From NCBI GenBank assembly GCA_964369185.1, contig CAYJEN010000006.1, positions 1-55,669 of the forward strand: DNA of 55,669 bases, in the 5' to 3' direction. Made by a program: the position numbers and the translations under genes. Shown here piece by piece: positions 32,423 through 40,957 of the stretch. The stretch is from CAYJAZ01 sp964369185 (GTDB taxonomy: Bacteria; Desulfobacterota; Desulfovibrionia; Desulfovibrionales; Desulfovibrionaceae). The notes under the pieces are model-generated. The model was not told where the DNA came from and ran no database searches. It saw only the letters and a program-made list of their open reading frames with translations. Each line of letters begins with the position of its first letter. The stretch's first letter is position 1.

Positions 32423-32459
32423 GAAAATCTTACTCGTGAGGGTAAGATTTTCTTATTTA
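32423..32459 (+). terminator. Terminator of the nitroreductase gene
   Basis: 11-bp stem GAAAATCTTAC/GTAAGATTTTC (32423-32433 with 32442-32452) followed by TTATTT. Another imperfect hairpin (TGAAAGTA...TACTTTCA, about 32385-32411) lies just before it. Confidence 0.85.
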
Positions 32460-32535
32460 ATAAAGATATTTTTAGAAAAGTTCTTTTACTGCCTACTTCA
32501 TTATTTAGAAGTATATCAAAAAAAAATTAGAAATC

Positions 32536-32564
32536 TTGACTTTTTTACTTTTAAAACGTATACT
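32536..32564 (+). promoter_or_regulatory. Promoter of the oxidoreductase-Ynj-type cluster
   Basis: TTGACT (32536-32541), 17 bases, TATACT (32559-32564). Predicted start near 32571 gives a leader of about 95 bases. Probably drives the whole rightward cluster to 38553, whose genes are closely spaced. Confidence 0.75.
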
Positions 32565-32664
32565 TGCTTGAAATGCTAAAAGTTTAAATTTTTTTCTGCC
32601 TTATTATATTAGAAAAACGAGCCTTAGTTTTGCCTTATAAAAAAACTTATAAAAAGGTATATTT

Positions 32665-34083
32665 ATGAAATATGAATATGATATAGCAGTAATAGGCGGC
32701 GGAAGTGGAGGGCTTGTAGTTGCCTCTGCGGCAGCTAAAATGGGTGCTCGAGCTCTGCTTATTGAAAATAATAAAATGGGTGGCGACTGTCTAAATTATG
32801 GTTGTGTACCGAGTAAAACTTTTTTAAAATCAGCTCATCTTATACATCAAATGCGTAAATCGCACAATTATGGTGTAAAAAATTTAAATTTTGATGTTGA
32901 CCTTAAAGAAATTATGGATAGAGTAAAATCTGTCATAGCTGAAATTGCACCTCATGATTCTGTAGAAAGATTTGAAGGTATGGGAGTTGACGTTAAACTT
33001 GGCATTGGACAGATAGTAGGTGAACACGAAGTAAAAGTTGGTGAAAATACTTATACAGCAAAAAATATCGTGATATCCACAGGTTCGCATGCTTTAGTAC
33101 CACCAGTTGATGGACTTGATTCAGTTCCTTATTATACCAATGAAACAATTTTTGATTTAGATAAGTTGCCTAAAAGATTAGCTGTTTTAGGTGCTGGACC
33201 TATTGGTTTAGAGCTTGGGCAAGGCTTTGCACATCTGGGAAGTGAAGTGCATATGCTTATTCGAGATACTGGTCTTTTTGTGCGTGATGAGCCTGAAGTC
33301 GCTCCAATTCTAGAAAAAGCATTTATTGAAGATGGAATGAACCTTCACTTTAAGACTAACCTTTTGAGTGTGCAGAAAAATGGTGATGAGATAATATTCA
33401 AACTTGAAAAAAATGGTGAAGAATTTGAACTTATTGCCGATGCTTTACTTGTAGCAGTAGGGCGTGTTCCAAGTACAAAAAATCTTGGCTTGGAAAATAT
33501 TGGTATAGAAGTAGATAGTCGCGGATATATTAAGGTTAACGACTACTTACAAACTAATATAAAAAATATTTATGCTTGCGGTGATGTTCGTGGCAGATAT
33601 CAGTTTACTCACTCAGCTTCTTATGAGGCGGGAATTGTAGTAAGGAATGCGCTAATATCTCCTTTATTTAAAGCAAGTTACTATAATATTGCTTGGACAA
33701 CATACACAGTGCCGGAAGTTGCACACGTTGGATACCTTGAAGAGGAGTGCAAAAAGCTAAATATCAAATATTCCACCCAACTACTTCCTATTGATGAAGT
33801 TGACAGAGCAAAAGCAGAAGATGATAGATATGGTTTCATAAAGATTATTTTAGATGCAAAAAAACATATAATCGGCGCAACAATTGTAGGTGAAAAAGGC
33901 GGAGAAATGTTGCCTATTCTTTCACTTATGGTTACAAGGCGAATGAAATTATCTTCTGTTATGGCAATAATTTATCAATATCCGATTCAAGGAGAAATTC
34001 TTAAAACTCTTGCTTATAAAGACTTTAATGAAAATGTAAAACCATGGCAAAAGAATTTGCTTAAAAAAATCGTGAAAAGATAG
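32665..34083 (+). CDS. FAD-dependent disulfide oxidoreductase (mercuric reductase/Lpd-like)
   Basis: A 472-residue flavoprotein of the pyridine nucleotide-disulfide oxidoreductase family. FAD motif GGGSGGLVVASAAAKMGAR (11-29), redox disulfide GGDCLNYGCVPSKT (Cys42 and Cys47), NAD(P) motif LGAGPIGLELGQGFAHLG, and second FAD site YACGDVRGRYQFTHSA. The dimerisation domain is at the C-terminus. The usual catalytic HPT-x2-E reads YPIQGE, so tyrosine replaces the active-site histidine. It is therefore not a normal dihydrolipoamide dehydrogenase; no 2-oxoacid dehydrogenase genes are nearby. Related oxidoreductases occur with ydjX/ynj-type clusters, as here. Substrate unknown. Confidence 0.88.
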   Translation: MKYEYDIAVIGGGSGGLVVASAAAKMGARALLIENNKMGGDCLNYGCVPSKTFLKSAHLIHQMRKSHNYGVKNLNFDVDLKEIMDRVKSVIAEIAPHDSVERFEGMGVDVKLGIGQIVGEHEVKVGENTYTAKNIVISTGSHALVPPVDGLDSVPYYTNETIFDLDKLPKRLAVLGAGPIGLELGQGFAHLGSEVHMLIRDTGLFVRDEPEVAPILEKAFIEDGMNLHFKTNLLSVQKNGDEIIFKLEKNGEEFELIADALLVAVGRVPSTKNLGLENIGIEVDSRGYIKVNDYLQTNIKNIYACGDVRGRYQFTHSASYEAGIVVRNALISPLFKASYYNIAWTTYTVPEVAHVGYLEEECKKLNIKYSTQLLPIDEVDRAKAEDDRYGFIKIILDAKKHIIGATIVGEKGGEMLPILSLMVTRRMKLSSVMAIIYQYPIQGEILKTLAYKDFNENVKPWQKNLLKKIVKR

Positions 34084-34105
34084 CTTTGTGTAAAGGTTGT
34101 GATTT

Positions 34106-34699
34106 ATGATAGATACTTCGTTAAGAAAATATTTCCAAAGTGGTTTTAACTCGCTTGCTGTAGCAAGTAGATTAACCTTGCTTCACCCGATTCAGATAAC
34201 AGTTTTTGCCCTTATTTGTGGCTTTGGTACTTTTGCATCTCTATACTTTGGTAAACTGCTTATAGCTCTTTTTCTTTTATGGATGTCTGGCTTATTTGAT
34301 GTACTTGATGGAACAGTTGCTCGACTAACAGGAAAAAGTACTAAGCTTGGCGGATATTTAGATATGATTTTTGATCGTATTGTAGAATCAATCGTCATAC
34401 TTGGATTTTATTTTTATATGCCGGAGTATACTTTATACTACATATTGTTTTACATTATAGTACAGTTTAATTTCACAACCTTTATGCTTGCAGGTGCCTT
34501 ATTCAAAAACTCAGGTGTGAAAAGTATGCATTATGACTTTGGGCTTGTTGAAAGAACAGAATCTTTTATAGTTTTTAGTTTGATGATGCTTTTTCCTGAA
34601 TACATACCTTATATACTTACAATATTTAATCTTCTAACCCTATTTACCGGTATTTTGCGTGTTACTAGAATTGCAAGATATGTTTCACTTGAAAAGTAA
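34106..34699 (+). CDS. CDP-alcohol phosphatidyltransferase (YnjF-like)
   Basis: A 197-residue integral membrane enzyme that transfers a phosphatidyl (or related) group from a CDP-alcohol. The complete family signature D-x2-DG-x2-AR-x8-G-x3-D-x3-D is present as DVLDGTVAR...GGYLDMIFD near residues 62-87. About six transmembrane helices. Alcohol acceptor unknown. A CDP-alcohol phosphatidyltransferase (ynjF) is also found next to the ynjBCD transporter genes in E. coli, so this association recurs. It follows the oxidoreductase by 22 bases and precedes the binding protein by 35. Confidence 0.92.
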   Translation: MIDTSLRKYFQSGFNSLAVASRLTLLHPIQITVFALICGFGTFASLYFGKLLIALFLLWMSGLFDVLDGTVARLTGKSTKLGGYLDMIFDRIVESIVILGFYFYMPEYTLYYILFYIIVQFNFTTFMLAGALFKNSGVKSMHYDFGLVERTESFIVFSLMMLFPEYIPYILTIFNLLTLFTGILRVTRIARYVSLEK

Positions 34700-34734
34700 A
34701 TTTGCATACATTTTGTTTGAAAGGAGTTTCATTA

Positions 34735-35955
34735 ATGTCTAGGTTTTATTCTGTTTTTTTAGGTCTTTTGGTAGCAGTTTTTATTCTCATGTCCCCACCT
34801 ACAGCTCAAAGTCAAGATATTTCTGAGAATACCTCTTTTGATGAAATTATAGAAATGGGAAAAAGTAAAGAAGTAAGCATTTTTATGTGGGGCGGAAATA
34901 GTTCCATAAATACTTATATTGATACATTTGTTTCTAATCACTTAGAAGAAATGTATAATATAGAACTTAAACGTGTTCCTATGAATGCTCCTGATTTTGT
35001 TGCAAAGCTCATGAATGAAAAGAAAAACCGTCTTGAAGAAGGATCTATTGATATTATTTGGGTAAATGCAGAAAACTTCCGTGCACTTAAAAATGCTAAA
35101 GCTTTGTATGGTCCATTCACCCAGCACTTACAGAATCAAAAAAAATATTATAATCAAGAATTAGGCGATCTGTATTTCGATAACGGCATAGCAATTGATG
35201 GTTATGAAGCTATTTTTGGCAGTGCACAACTTGTGCATTCTTATGACTCTGCAAAAATTTCTAATCCACCTAAATCATATAAAGAATTTCTTGAATACGC
35301 AAAAACTAACCCTAATAGACTAACATACGCAAATCCTATAAATGACTTTGTAGGTTGTGCATTTGTACGTAATGCGTATTTTGAATTGACTGAGTTTGAT
35401 TCAACTAAAGACTATACTTATGATGAATTTTTAGAAATTTCAACGCCTGTTATTGCATACTTTAAAGAATTGCATCCACATTTATGGAACAGCGGAAATG
35501 CTTTCCCTGCGAATGTGTCACAACAATATAATATGTTTAAAAATAATGAAATAGACTTTATTTCAGGCTTTGAAGTATACCGCACGCAAGGGCTTATTCG
35601 TAAAGGTGAATATCCTGAAACTGTAAGAAGTTATATTTTTGAAGGTGGTACAATAGGAAATTCTCATTATCTTGCAATACCTTACAATGCACCGAACAAA
35701 GCAGCAGCAATGCTTGTGATTGATTTCCTCCAGAGTCCAACTGCACAAATTGAAAAGATGAAACCTGAAGTTTGGGGCGATCTTTCACCAATTGATGCCA
35801 ATCTGATACCGGCAGATGAAAAAGCCGATATCACAATTATTGAAAACAACCCTGCAATTATTCCTTCACAAGTTTTATTTGAGAATAGAATAAATGATAT
35901 GAACGCTCAGTATATTGACTGGATTGAAAAAATATGGGAAGAAGAAATAATTTAG
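34735..35955 (+). CDS. YnjB-type ABC substrate-binding protein
   Basis: A 406-residue periplasmic solute-binding protein. A signal peptide (MSRFYSVFLGLLVAVFILMSPPTAQSQ) precedes the mature domain starting near ISENTSFDEI. Motifs VSIFMWGGNSSINTYIDTFV, GSIDIIWVNAENF and FISGFEVYRTQGLI resemble YnjB (COG4134) and its thiamine/iron-type relatives. The start at 34735 is set by GAAAGGAGTTTC just upstream and by the signal peptide. Ligand unknown; the family is poorly characterised. The 3' end overlaps the first permease gene by 22 bases. Confidence 0.9.
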   Translation: MSRFYSVFLGLLVAVFILMSPPTAQSQDISENTSFDEIIEMGKSKEVSIFMWGGNSSINTYIDTFVSNHLEEMYNIELKRVPMNAPDFVAKLMNEKKNRLEEGSIDIIWVNAENFRALKNAKALYGPFTQHLQNQKKYYNQELGDLYFDNGIAIDGYEAIFGSAQLVHSYDSAKISNPPKSYKEFLEYAKTNPNRLTYANPINDFVGCAFVRNAYFELTEFDSTKDYTYDEFLEISTPVIAYFKELHPHLWNSGNAFPANVSQQYNMFKNNEIDFISGFEVYRTQGLIRKGEYPETVRSYIFEGGTIGNSHYLAIPYNAPNKAAAMLVIDFLQSPTAQIEKMKPEVWGDLSPIDANLIPADEKADITIIENNPAIIPSQVLFENRINDMNAQYIDWIEKIWEEEII

Positions 35956-36803
35956 CAAGTTTTTTCTGCTACTTTGCTTTGCCATTGAGTTTTTACTGTC
36001 TTTTTATAGGTGGTGGATTCTATCTTGTAGCTATTGAAAGTCTTGGCTATATTCCGGCTTTTGACCTCAATTTCTTTACACTCGACTATTATATGGAGGT
36101 ATGGAGTTCAAAAAACTTTATATCCTCCTTATTTTTCTCAACTTATATTGCTTTTACCTCAACAGTTTTAAGTCTTATTTTAGGTACATATTTTGCGCAA
36201 TATCTTTTATTTTCAAATGAAAGAGTTACAAAGTTACTTTTAGAAAACCTAGGAAGAGTTTTTCTGATTTTGCCTTATTTATATATTGTTTTTCTTGTAA
36301 TCTTTATGTTTTCTGATACAGGTTTCTTTATACGACTACTTGATTTTATTGGAATAAAAGGTTTTAACGGTATACTATATAATAAGTTTGGATTAGGAAT
36401 AATATTTGCTTATACACTGAAAGGTTTTCCTTTTGTTATGCTGTTTTTGTTGAGTATTATGACAAAAATTAGAAGAGATTTTTATGATGTAGCAAGTATC
36501 CTTGGTGCAAATCACAATCAAATTCTTCTAACTGTCTATATTCCTTTATGTAAACATGCAATCATTTGGAGTGGTTTGATACTTTTTTCGTATAATTTAG
36601 GTTCTTACGAAGTTCCGATGCTTCTTACTAGTATAAAGCAGCAAACTTTGTCACAATTAATCTATAAACTCTATACGAGCCCTGATTTATACGATTTTCC
36701 TAAAGCCATGGCATTAAATATAACTTTACTTGCTTTGAATATTGGTTTAGGGGGGCTGTTTTCACTTTTTGTTGCGAAGGTAATACGTAGGTTTTCTATA
36801 TGA
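35934..36803 (+). CDS. ABC transporter permease, first half (YnjC N-terminal-like)
   Basis: A 289-residue inner-membrane permease with about six helices and the BPD_transp_1 signature near ILGANHNQILLTVYIPLCKHAIIWS (EAA-type loop contacting the ATPase). In E. coli YnjC the two permease units are fused in one chain of about 510 residues; here they are two genes. Start overlaps the end of the binding-protein gene by 22 bases, so translation is probably coupled. It overlaps the next gene by four bases (ATGA). Confidence 0.88.
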   Translation: MGRRNNLASFFCYFALPLSFYCLFIGGGFYLVAIESLGYIPAFDLNFFTLDYYMEVWSSKNFISSLFFSTYIAFTSTVLSLILGTYFAQYLLFSNERVTKLLLENLGRVFLILPYLYIVFLVIFMFSDTGFFIRLLDFIGIKGFNGILYNKFGLGIIFAYTLKGFPFVMLFLLSIMTKIRRDFYDVASILGANHNQILLTVYIPLCKHAIIWSGLILFSYNLGSYEVPMLLTSIKQQTLSQLIYKLYTSPDLYDFPKAMALNITLLALNIGLGGLFSLFVAKVIRRFSI

Positions 36804-37561
36804 AGTTGATAAGTCTTTCATTTGTGCTTTGTGCATTTATATTATCTCTATTATTTTCGATAGTTGTTGCTTATCCTTTTCCGATGATAATACCAAAATC
36901 TTACAGCTTGGATTATTTTTTCAATCTTATACTAAACAATAATATTTTTCTTGAAAGTCTTATTTCAAGCATTATTTTAGGAAGCTTGTGCGCTGTTATT
37001 TCAACTTTTTTTGGCTTTCTAATAGGTAGGGGTTTAGTAAGGCTATCTTTTAGAGGAAAAACTCTTCTTATTGGATTTTTTACTATTCCTTTGCTTTTTC
37101 CTGCGATATCGTTGTTTGTAGGGATTCATATGCTTATGTTACGAATATCTTTAGCTAATACTTTAGTTGGAGTTCTATTTGCTCAACTCTTTCTCACTTT
37201 GCCTTACTCGATTAATATAGCGATAACATTCTGGAGCGGAATTTCAAAGGACTATGAAAATATATCTGAAATATTAGGTGCAAGCCCTCTATATACTTTT
37301 AGAAAAATACTCTTGCCATTACTTAGTTCAGGAATTGCGCTTTCACTTAGCATAACATTCTTAGTTTCATTATCAGAATACTTTGCAACATTTCTAATAG
37401 GTGGCGGAGTTGTTGTTACTTTATCAGGAATTTATTATCCATTTATTGCAGGATTTGACTTGCAAAATTCCGCATTGATAAGTATAACTTTTCTATTGAT
37501 AAACTTGATTGTATTTAGCCTTTCTACTCTTTTTATCAATAAACATAGCCAATTACACTAA
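36800..37561 (+). CDS. ABC transporter permease, second half
   Basis: A 253-residue membrane protein with about six helices. The EAA loop reads SEILGASPLYTFRKILLPLLSSGIALS. Forms a heterodimer with the preceding permease by inference from the family architecture. Shares four bases with the previous gene and precedes the ATPase gene by eight bases. Confidence 0.9.
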   Translation: MKLISLSFVLCAFILSLLFSIVVAYPFPMIIPKSYSLDYFFNLILNNNIFLESLISSIILGSLCAVISTFFGFLIGRGLVRLSFRGKTLLIGFFTIPLLFPAISLFVGIHMLMLRISLANTLVGVLFAQLFLTLPYSINIAITFWSGISKDYENISEILGASPLYTFRKILLPLLSSGIALSLSITFLVSLSEYFATFLIGGGVVVTLSGIYYPFIAGFDLQNSALISITFLLINLIVFSLSTLFINKHSQLH

Positions 37562-37569
37562 GGATTGAT

Positions 37570-38553
37570 ATGAAGATTGTAGATATTTGTAAACTCTATA
37601 AAAAGAAAACTGTTTTAGATACGATTAATTTTGAAATTGAAGAGAATAAATTTTATGCTGTTCTTGGAGCTTCCGGGAGTGGTAAGTCTACGTTTTTAAA
37701 GATTATTTCTGGAATTGAAACTCCAACTTCAGGAAGAATCGAACTTGATAATATAGATATTACAAATAATCCTATAAAAAACCGTAACATAGGTTATATT
37801 TTTCAAGAACCGCTACTTTTCCCGCATATGAGTGTGGAAGATAATGTTTGCTATAGTTTGAAAGTAAAAAAAATGGATAAAGATTCTATCTCAATGCTTT
37901 GTGATAAATATATGAAATATCTGCATATTGAAGATTTAAAAACAAGAGTGCCATCAGAACTTTCAGGTGGTCAAAAACAAAGAGTTGCCTTAGCTCGATC
38001 ATTGATTTTATCGCCTAAATATTTGCTTCTTGATGAACCTTTTTCAAGTCTTGATTATAATTTAAGGCTTGAAATGGGTGAACTACTTTTAAAGCTACAA
38101 AAAGAACTATCTCTCACAATTATTTTTGTCACGCATGATATTGAAGAAAGTCTTACACTTGCAGATAAGGTTCTTTACTTGCACAAAGGGAAGATTCTTG
38201 AATCTGCGGCACCTCGTGATATTTATTATGCGCCAAAAAATGAAAAAACTGCTCTTTTTATGGGTGATTATAACTCAATCAAGGGTCAACTTATAAATAA
38301 TATTTTTAGAACAGAGTATGGCGATATTCATTTGTCTAAAAAATACGATATATTAGATGAAGTATATATTCGACCAAATAAAATTCAATTAATACCCTCT
38401 GAAAAAGGGAAGTATAGTATTGAAAAAATTATGACTCATGGGAAATCTACAAGAGTAAAGCTTAAAAATATCGACCTTAAAATTGATACTTTTTTTGATG
38501 AAAATTTGTATATAGGGCAGTTAGTTGATATTGAAATGATTTCGGCTTATTAG
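37570..38553 (+). CDS. ABC transporter ATP-binding protein (YnjD/PotA-like)
   Basis: A 327-residue ATPase of the importer. Walker A GASGSGKST (residues 33-41), Q-loop IFQEPLLFPH, signature LSGGQKQRVALARSL, Walker B YLLLDEPFSSLD, and H-loop FVTHDIEES. A C-terminal extension of about 90 residues is TOBE-like (DEVYIRPNKIQLIPSEKGKY...), which E. coli YnjD lacks and which suggests regulatory substrate sensing as in MalK/PotA. Last gene of the cluster. No clear terminator before zupT. Confidence 0.93.
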   Translation: MKIVDICKLYKKKTVLDTINFEIEENKFYAVLGASGSGKSTFLKIISGIETPTSGRIELDNIDITNNPIKNRNIGYIFQEPLLFPHMSVEDNVCYSLKVKKMDKDSISMLCDKYMKYLHIEDLKTRVPSELSGGQKQRVALARSLILSPKYLLLDEPFSSLDYNLRLEMGELLLKLQKELSLTIIFVTHDIEESLTLADKVLYLHKGKILESAAPRDIYYAPKNEKTALFMGDYNSIKGQLINNIFRTEYGDIHLSKKYDILDEVYIRPNKIQLIPSEKGKYSIEKIMTHGKSTRVKLKNIDLKIDTFFDENLYIGQLVDIEMISAY

Positions 38554-38581
38554 AATATATTCTTTCACTAAGTGATATAGT

Positions 38582-38598
38582 TGTTATAATTATTGACA
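38582..38598 (+). promoter_or_regulatory. Zur-like box overlapping zupT -10
   Basis: TGTTATAATTATTGACA is an imperfect palindrome resembling Fur-family zinc-repressor sites (TGTTATA-type half-site, then a reversed half). It contains a TATAAT that could serve as the zupT -10, with TTTCAC 16 bases upstream. The match is partial, so the assignment is tentative. Confidence 0.3.
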
Positions 38599-38657
38599 TT
38601 AAAAGCTTTCTTTGTTTCTATCATAAAATAAGATTTAAAAAAGTGAGGGCTATAATT

Positions 38658-39467
38658 ATGGAAAATTCCTCTATCTTGTTTGCATTTTCTTTGACACTAT
38701 TTGCCGGTCTTTCAACGGGTATTGGCAGTGCACTTTCTCTTCTCACAAATAAGACTAACACAAAATTTCTTTCTTTGGCACTTGGATTTTCAGCCGGAGT
38801 AATGATATACGTTTCATTCGTTGAAATATTCTTTAAGGCAAAAATCTTACTCACAGCTGAGCTTGGTGAAACTCTTGGAATGTGGATGACTGCCGGCGGT
38901 TTCTTTTTTGGAATATTTTTCATAGCTATAATTGATAGCTTTGTCCCAAGCATGGGAAATCCGCACGAGATTCATACCGTTGAAGAAATGGATGGAAACA
39001 ATGAAGAGCATAAAGCAAAGTTGATGAGAATGGGAGTTTTCACAGCCTTAGCAATTGCAATCCATAATTTTCCAGAGGGATTTGCAACTTTTACAGCAAC
39101 TTTATCAGATCCTCAAATGGGCATTCCAATCGCAGTTGCAATTGCAATTCATAATATTCCTGAGGGGATAGCAGTTGCAGTGCCAATCTACTATGCAACA
39201 GGGAGTAAGAAAAAAGCTTTTAGTTTGTCATTTTATTCCGGACTTGCAGAACCCTTCGGTGCTTTGGTAGGGTATTTTATTCTTTATAATTTTCTAACAG
39301 ACACAGTTTTTGGTTTTGTATTTGCATCAGTAGCCGGAATTATGGTGTTTATTAGTCTTGATGAACTTTTACCGGCAGCTCGTGAATATGGAGAACACCA
39401 TTTATCAATGTATGGTTTAATCGCAGGTATGCTTGTTATGGCATTGAGTTTACTGCTTTTTCTTTAA
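38658..39467 (+). CDS. zupT: ZIP-family zinc transporter
   Basis: A 269-residue inner-membrane metal importer with about eight helices. The metal-site signatures IAIHNFPEGFATF and AIAIHNIPEGIAVAVP, in helices IV and V, are diagnostic of ZupT, which takes up zinc and, less specifically, iron and manganese. A histidine/acid-rich loop (NPHEIHTVEEMDGNNEEHK) lies between helices III and IV. The ATG at 38658 has GTGAGGG eight bases upstream; the in-frame GTG five codons earlier overlaps that site. Monocistronic. Confidence 0.95.
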   Translation: MENSSILFAFSLTLFAGLSTGIGSALSLLTNKTNTKFLSLALGFSAGVMIYVSFVEIFFKAKILLTAELGETLGMWMTAGGFFFGIFFIAIIDSFVPSMGNPHEIHTVEEMDGNNEEHKAKLMRMGVFTALAIAIHNFPEGFATFTATLSDPQMGIPIAVAIAIHNIPEGIAVAVPIYYATGSKKKAFSLSFYSGLAEPFGALVGYFILYNFLTDTVFGFVFASVAGIMVFISLDELLPAAREYGEHHLSMYGLIAGMLVMALSLLLFL

Positions 39468-39510
39468 ATATTAAGAATTATTAAATTTTTATACTATAAT
39501 ATTTATTTTT

Positions 39511-39527
39511 TTGGTACAAAATTTGCA
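39511..39527 (+). promoter_or_regulatory. Sigma-54 promoter of the flagellin gene
   Basis: TTGGTACAAAATTTGCA, matching TTGGYACR-N4-TTGCW in every fixed position. The predicted transcript starts near 39539, giving a leader of about 70 bases. Many flagellins use sigma-28; no sigma-28 site was recognised here. Confidence 0.78.
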
Positions 39528-39607
39528 TATATCTCACAAAGTAGTTTAATTAAAGAAAAATTTTCCTGATATCAGACAATCAACTAGATATCAATGTGAG
39601 GTTTGCG

Positions 39608-40504
39608 ATGTCATTTAGTATAAATAATCCGATGAGTATGTTATATTCGACTCATGCGATGTCGACTTTTTACAGTAATCTTGGTACTTCAATAGAAAAA
39701 CTTGCTTCCGGTTTGAAGGTAAGTACATCAGCCGATGATCCTTCAGCATATGCACAAGCTCAATTTATGCGAGCAGAAGTGAGTGCTCTGCAACAAGGAG
39801 CAAGAAATGCTAATGATGCAATTTCCCTCGTACAAGTTGCCGATGGTTCACTCCAAATCATTGATGAAAAGCTGATTCGTATGAAAGAGCTTGCCGAGCA
39901 AGCGGCTACAGGTACATACGATTCAATTCAAAGAGCCATCATTGATAGCGAATATCAAGCAATGGCGGCAGAAGTTACACGTATAGCAAATGCAACAGAA
40001 TTTAATAATATCAAATTATTGAATGGAAATATCTCAGCAGATGAATATCTTGGTGGATTCTTCAATGATCCTGAAGGGCAGCTTAAAATTCAATACGGTG
40101 ATACAAACCAACCAATTAAAGACTATACATTTTTACAAATAGGTGATAGCACTGCTGAGGCTTATGGATTAGGAAATGGTTCTGCGGCAGGTTCAATGGG
40201 CTTTTCTATCAGCACACAAGAGGGAGCAGCAAATGCGCTTTTAGCTCTTGATGTTGCAATTGGCTCAAAAAATATGATAAGAGCAAATCTTGGCGGGTTG
40301 CAAAATAGATTGGAATCAGTTGTAAATCAGCTCACATTCAAAGCAGAAAGCACAACAGCAGGAATTTCTAGTCTTACTGATGTAGATGTGGCAGAAGAAA
40401 TGACAAACTTTACAAAACAACAAATTCTAACAAATACAGCAGGTTCAATTATTACACAAGCGAACACAACAGTAAAAATGGCTCTTGATATTCTACAAAA
40501 ATAA
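39608..40504 (+). CDS. fliC: Flagellin
   Basis: A 298-residue filament subunit exported by the flagellar type III system. N-terminal D0/D1 domain (MSFSINNPMSMLYSTHAMSTF..., GSIEKLASGLKVSTSADDPSAYAQAQ-like, DAISLVQVADGSLQIIDEKLIRMKELAEQAATGTY) and C-terminal D1/D0 domain (LGGLQNRLESVVNQL ... TKQQILTNTAGSIITQAN). The central variable region is short, so the filament surface domains D2/D3 are largely absent. The start at 39608 is set by GTGAGG six bases upstream. It sits alone, away from other flagellar genes, with a sigma-54 promoter. Confidence 0.94.
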   Translation: MSFSINNPMSMLYSTHAMSTFYSNLGTSIEKLASGLKVSTSADDPSAYAQAQFMRAEVSALQQGARNANDAISLVQVADGSLQIIDEKLIRMKELAEQAATGTYDSIQRAIIDSEYQAMAAEVTRIANATEFNNIKLLNGNISADEYLGGFFNDPEGQLKIQYGDTNQPIKDYTFLQIGDSTAEAYGLGNGSAAGSMGFSISTQEGAANALLALDVAIGSKNMIRANLGGLQNRLESVVNQLTFKAESTTAGISSLTDVDVAEEMTNFTKQQILTNTAGSIITQANTTVKMALDILQK

Positions 40505-40524
40505 ATAAAAAAGACAGAAAAGAA

Positions 40525-40767
40525 ATGTACTCAAATTCGCAAGCAGAGCAATGGCTTAAAAGAGCTATAATGACAGCACCTTATCCTTTGCCAAGAGGAA
40601 GATTTCCTCATATGCTAGTTCAAGGTGAAAAAGCAGGATTTACAAGGGATCAACTTCTTGATGCACTTGATGAATGGCTGAACTATGGCTATTGCATAAT
40701 AGAAGAGGCAATCAGTCAGGATATTGAAATCACATCGGCAGGCGAACACTACTTTTATAAAAAATAA
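40525..40767 (+). CDS. Small protein of unknown function after flagellin
   Basis: An 80-residue soluble protein with no recognised family. The pattern EQWLKRAIMTAPYPLPRGRFPHMLVQGEKAGFTRDQLLDALDEWLNYGYCIIEEA followed by TSAGEHYFYKK could be a winged-helix-like fold, but this is a guess from helix spacing. The ribosome site is weak. It starts 20 bases after the flagellin stop and before any terminator, so it should be cotranscribed with flagellin and may be a filament-related or regulatory accessory. Confidence 0.7.
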   Translation: MYSNSQAEQWLKRAIMTAPYPLPRGRFPHMLVQGEKAGFTRDQLLDALDEWLNYGYCIIEEAISQDIEITSAGEHYFYKK

Positions 40768-40788
40768 ACTATAACACTCTATAATAAT

Positions 40789-40820
40789 AAACGCTTATTG
40801 GAAATAGTAAGCGTTTTTTT
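40789..40820 (+). terminator. Terminator of the flagellin unit
   Basis: 9-bp stem AAACGCTTA/TAAGCGTTT (40789-40797 with 40808-40816), 10-base loop, then a T run. Confidence 0.9.
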
Positions 40821-40957
40821 ATGGGAAGTTATGGATTTATTAATTCAGCAGTTTAGAAAAATATTTAAAAGTGTGAATAAAAAACATCTAACATCTTGAA
40901 AATAATTGTTAAAAAAATAGTAGACGAAATTGAAATTTTGTGTAATATTTTGCGGAT

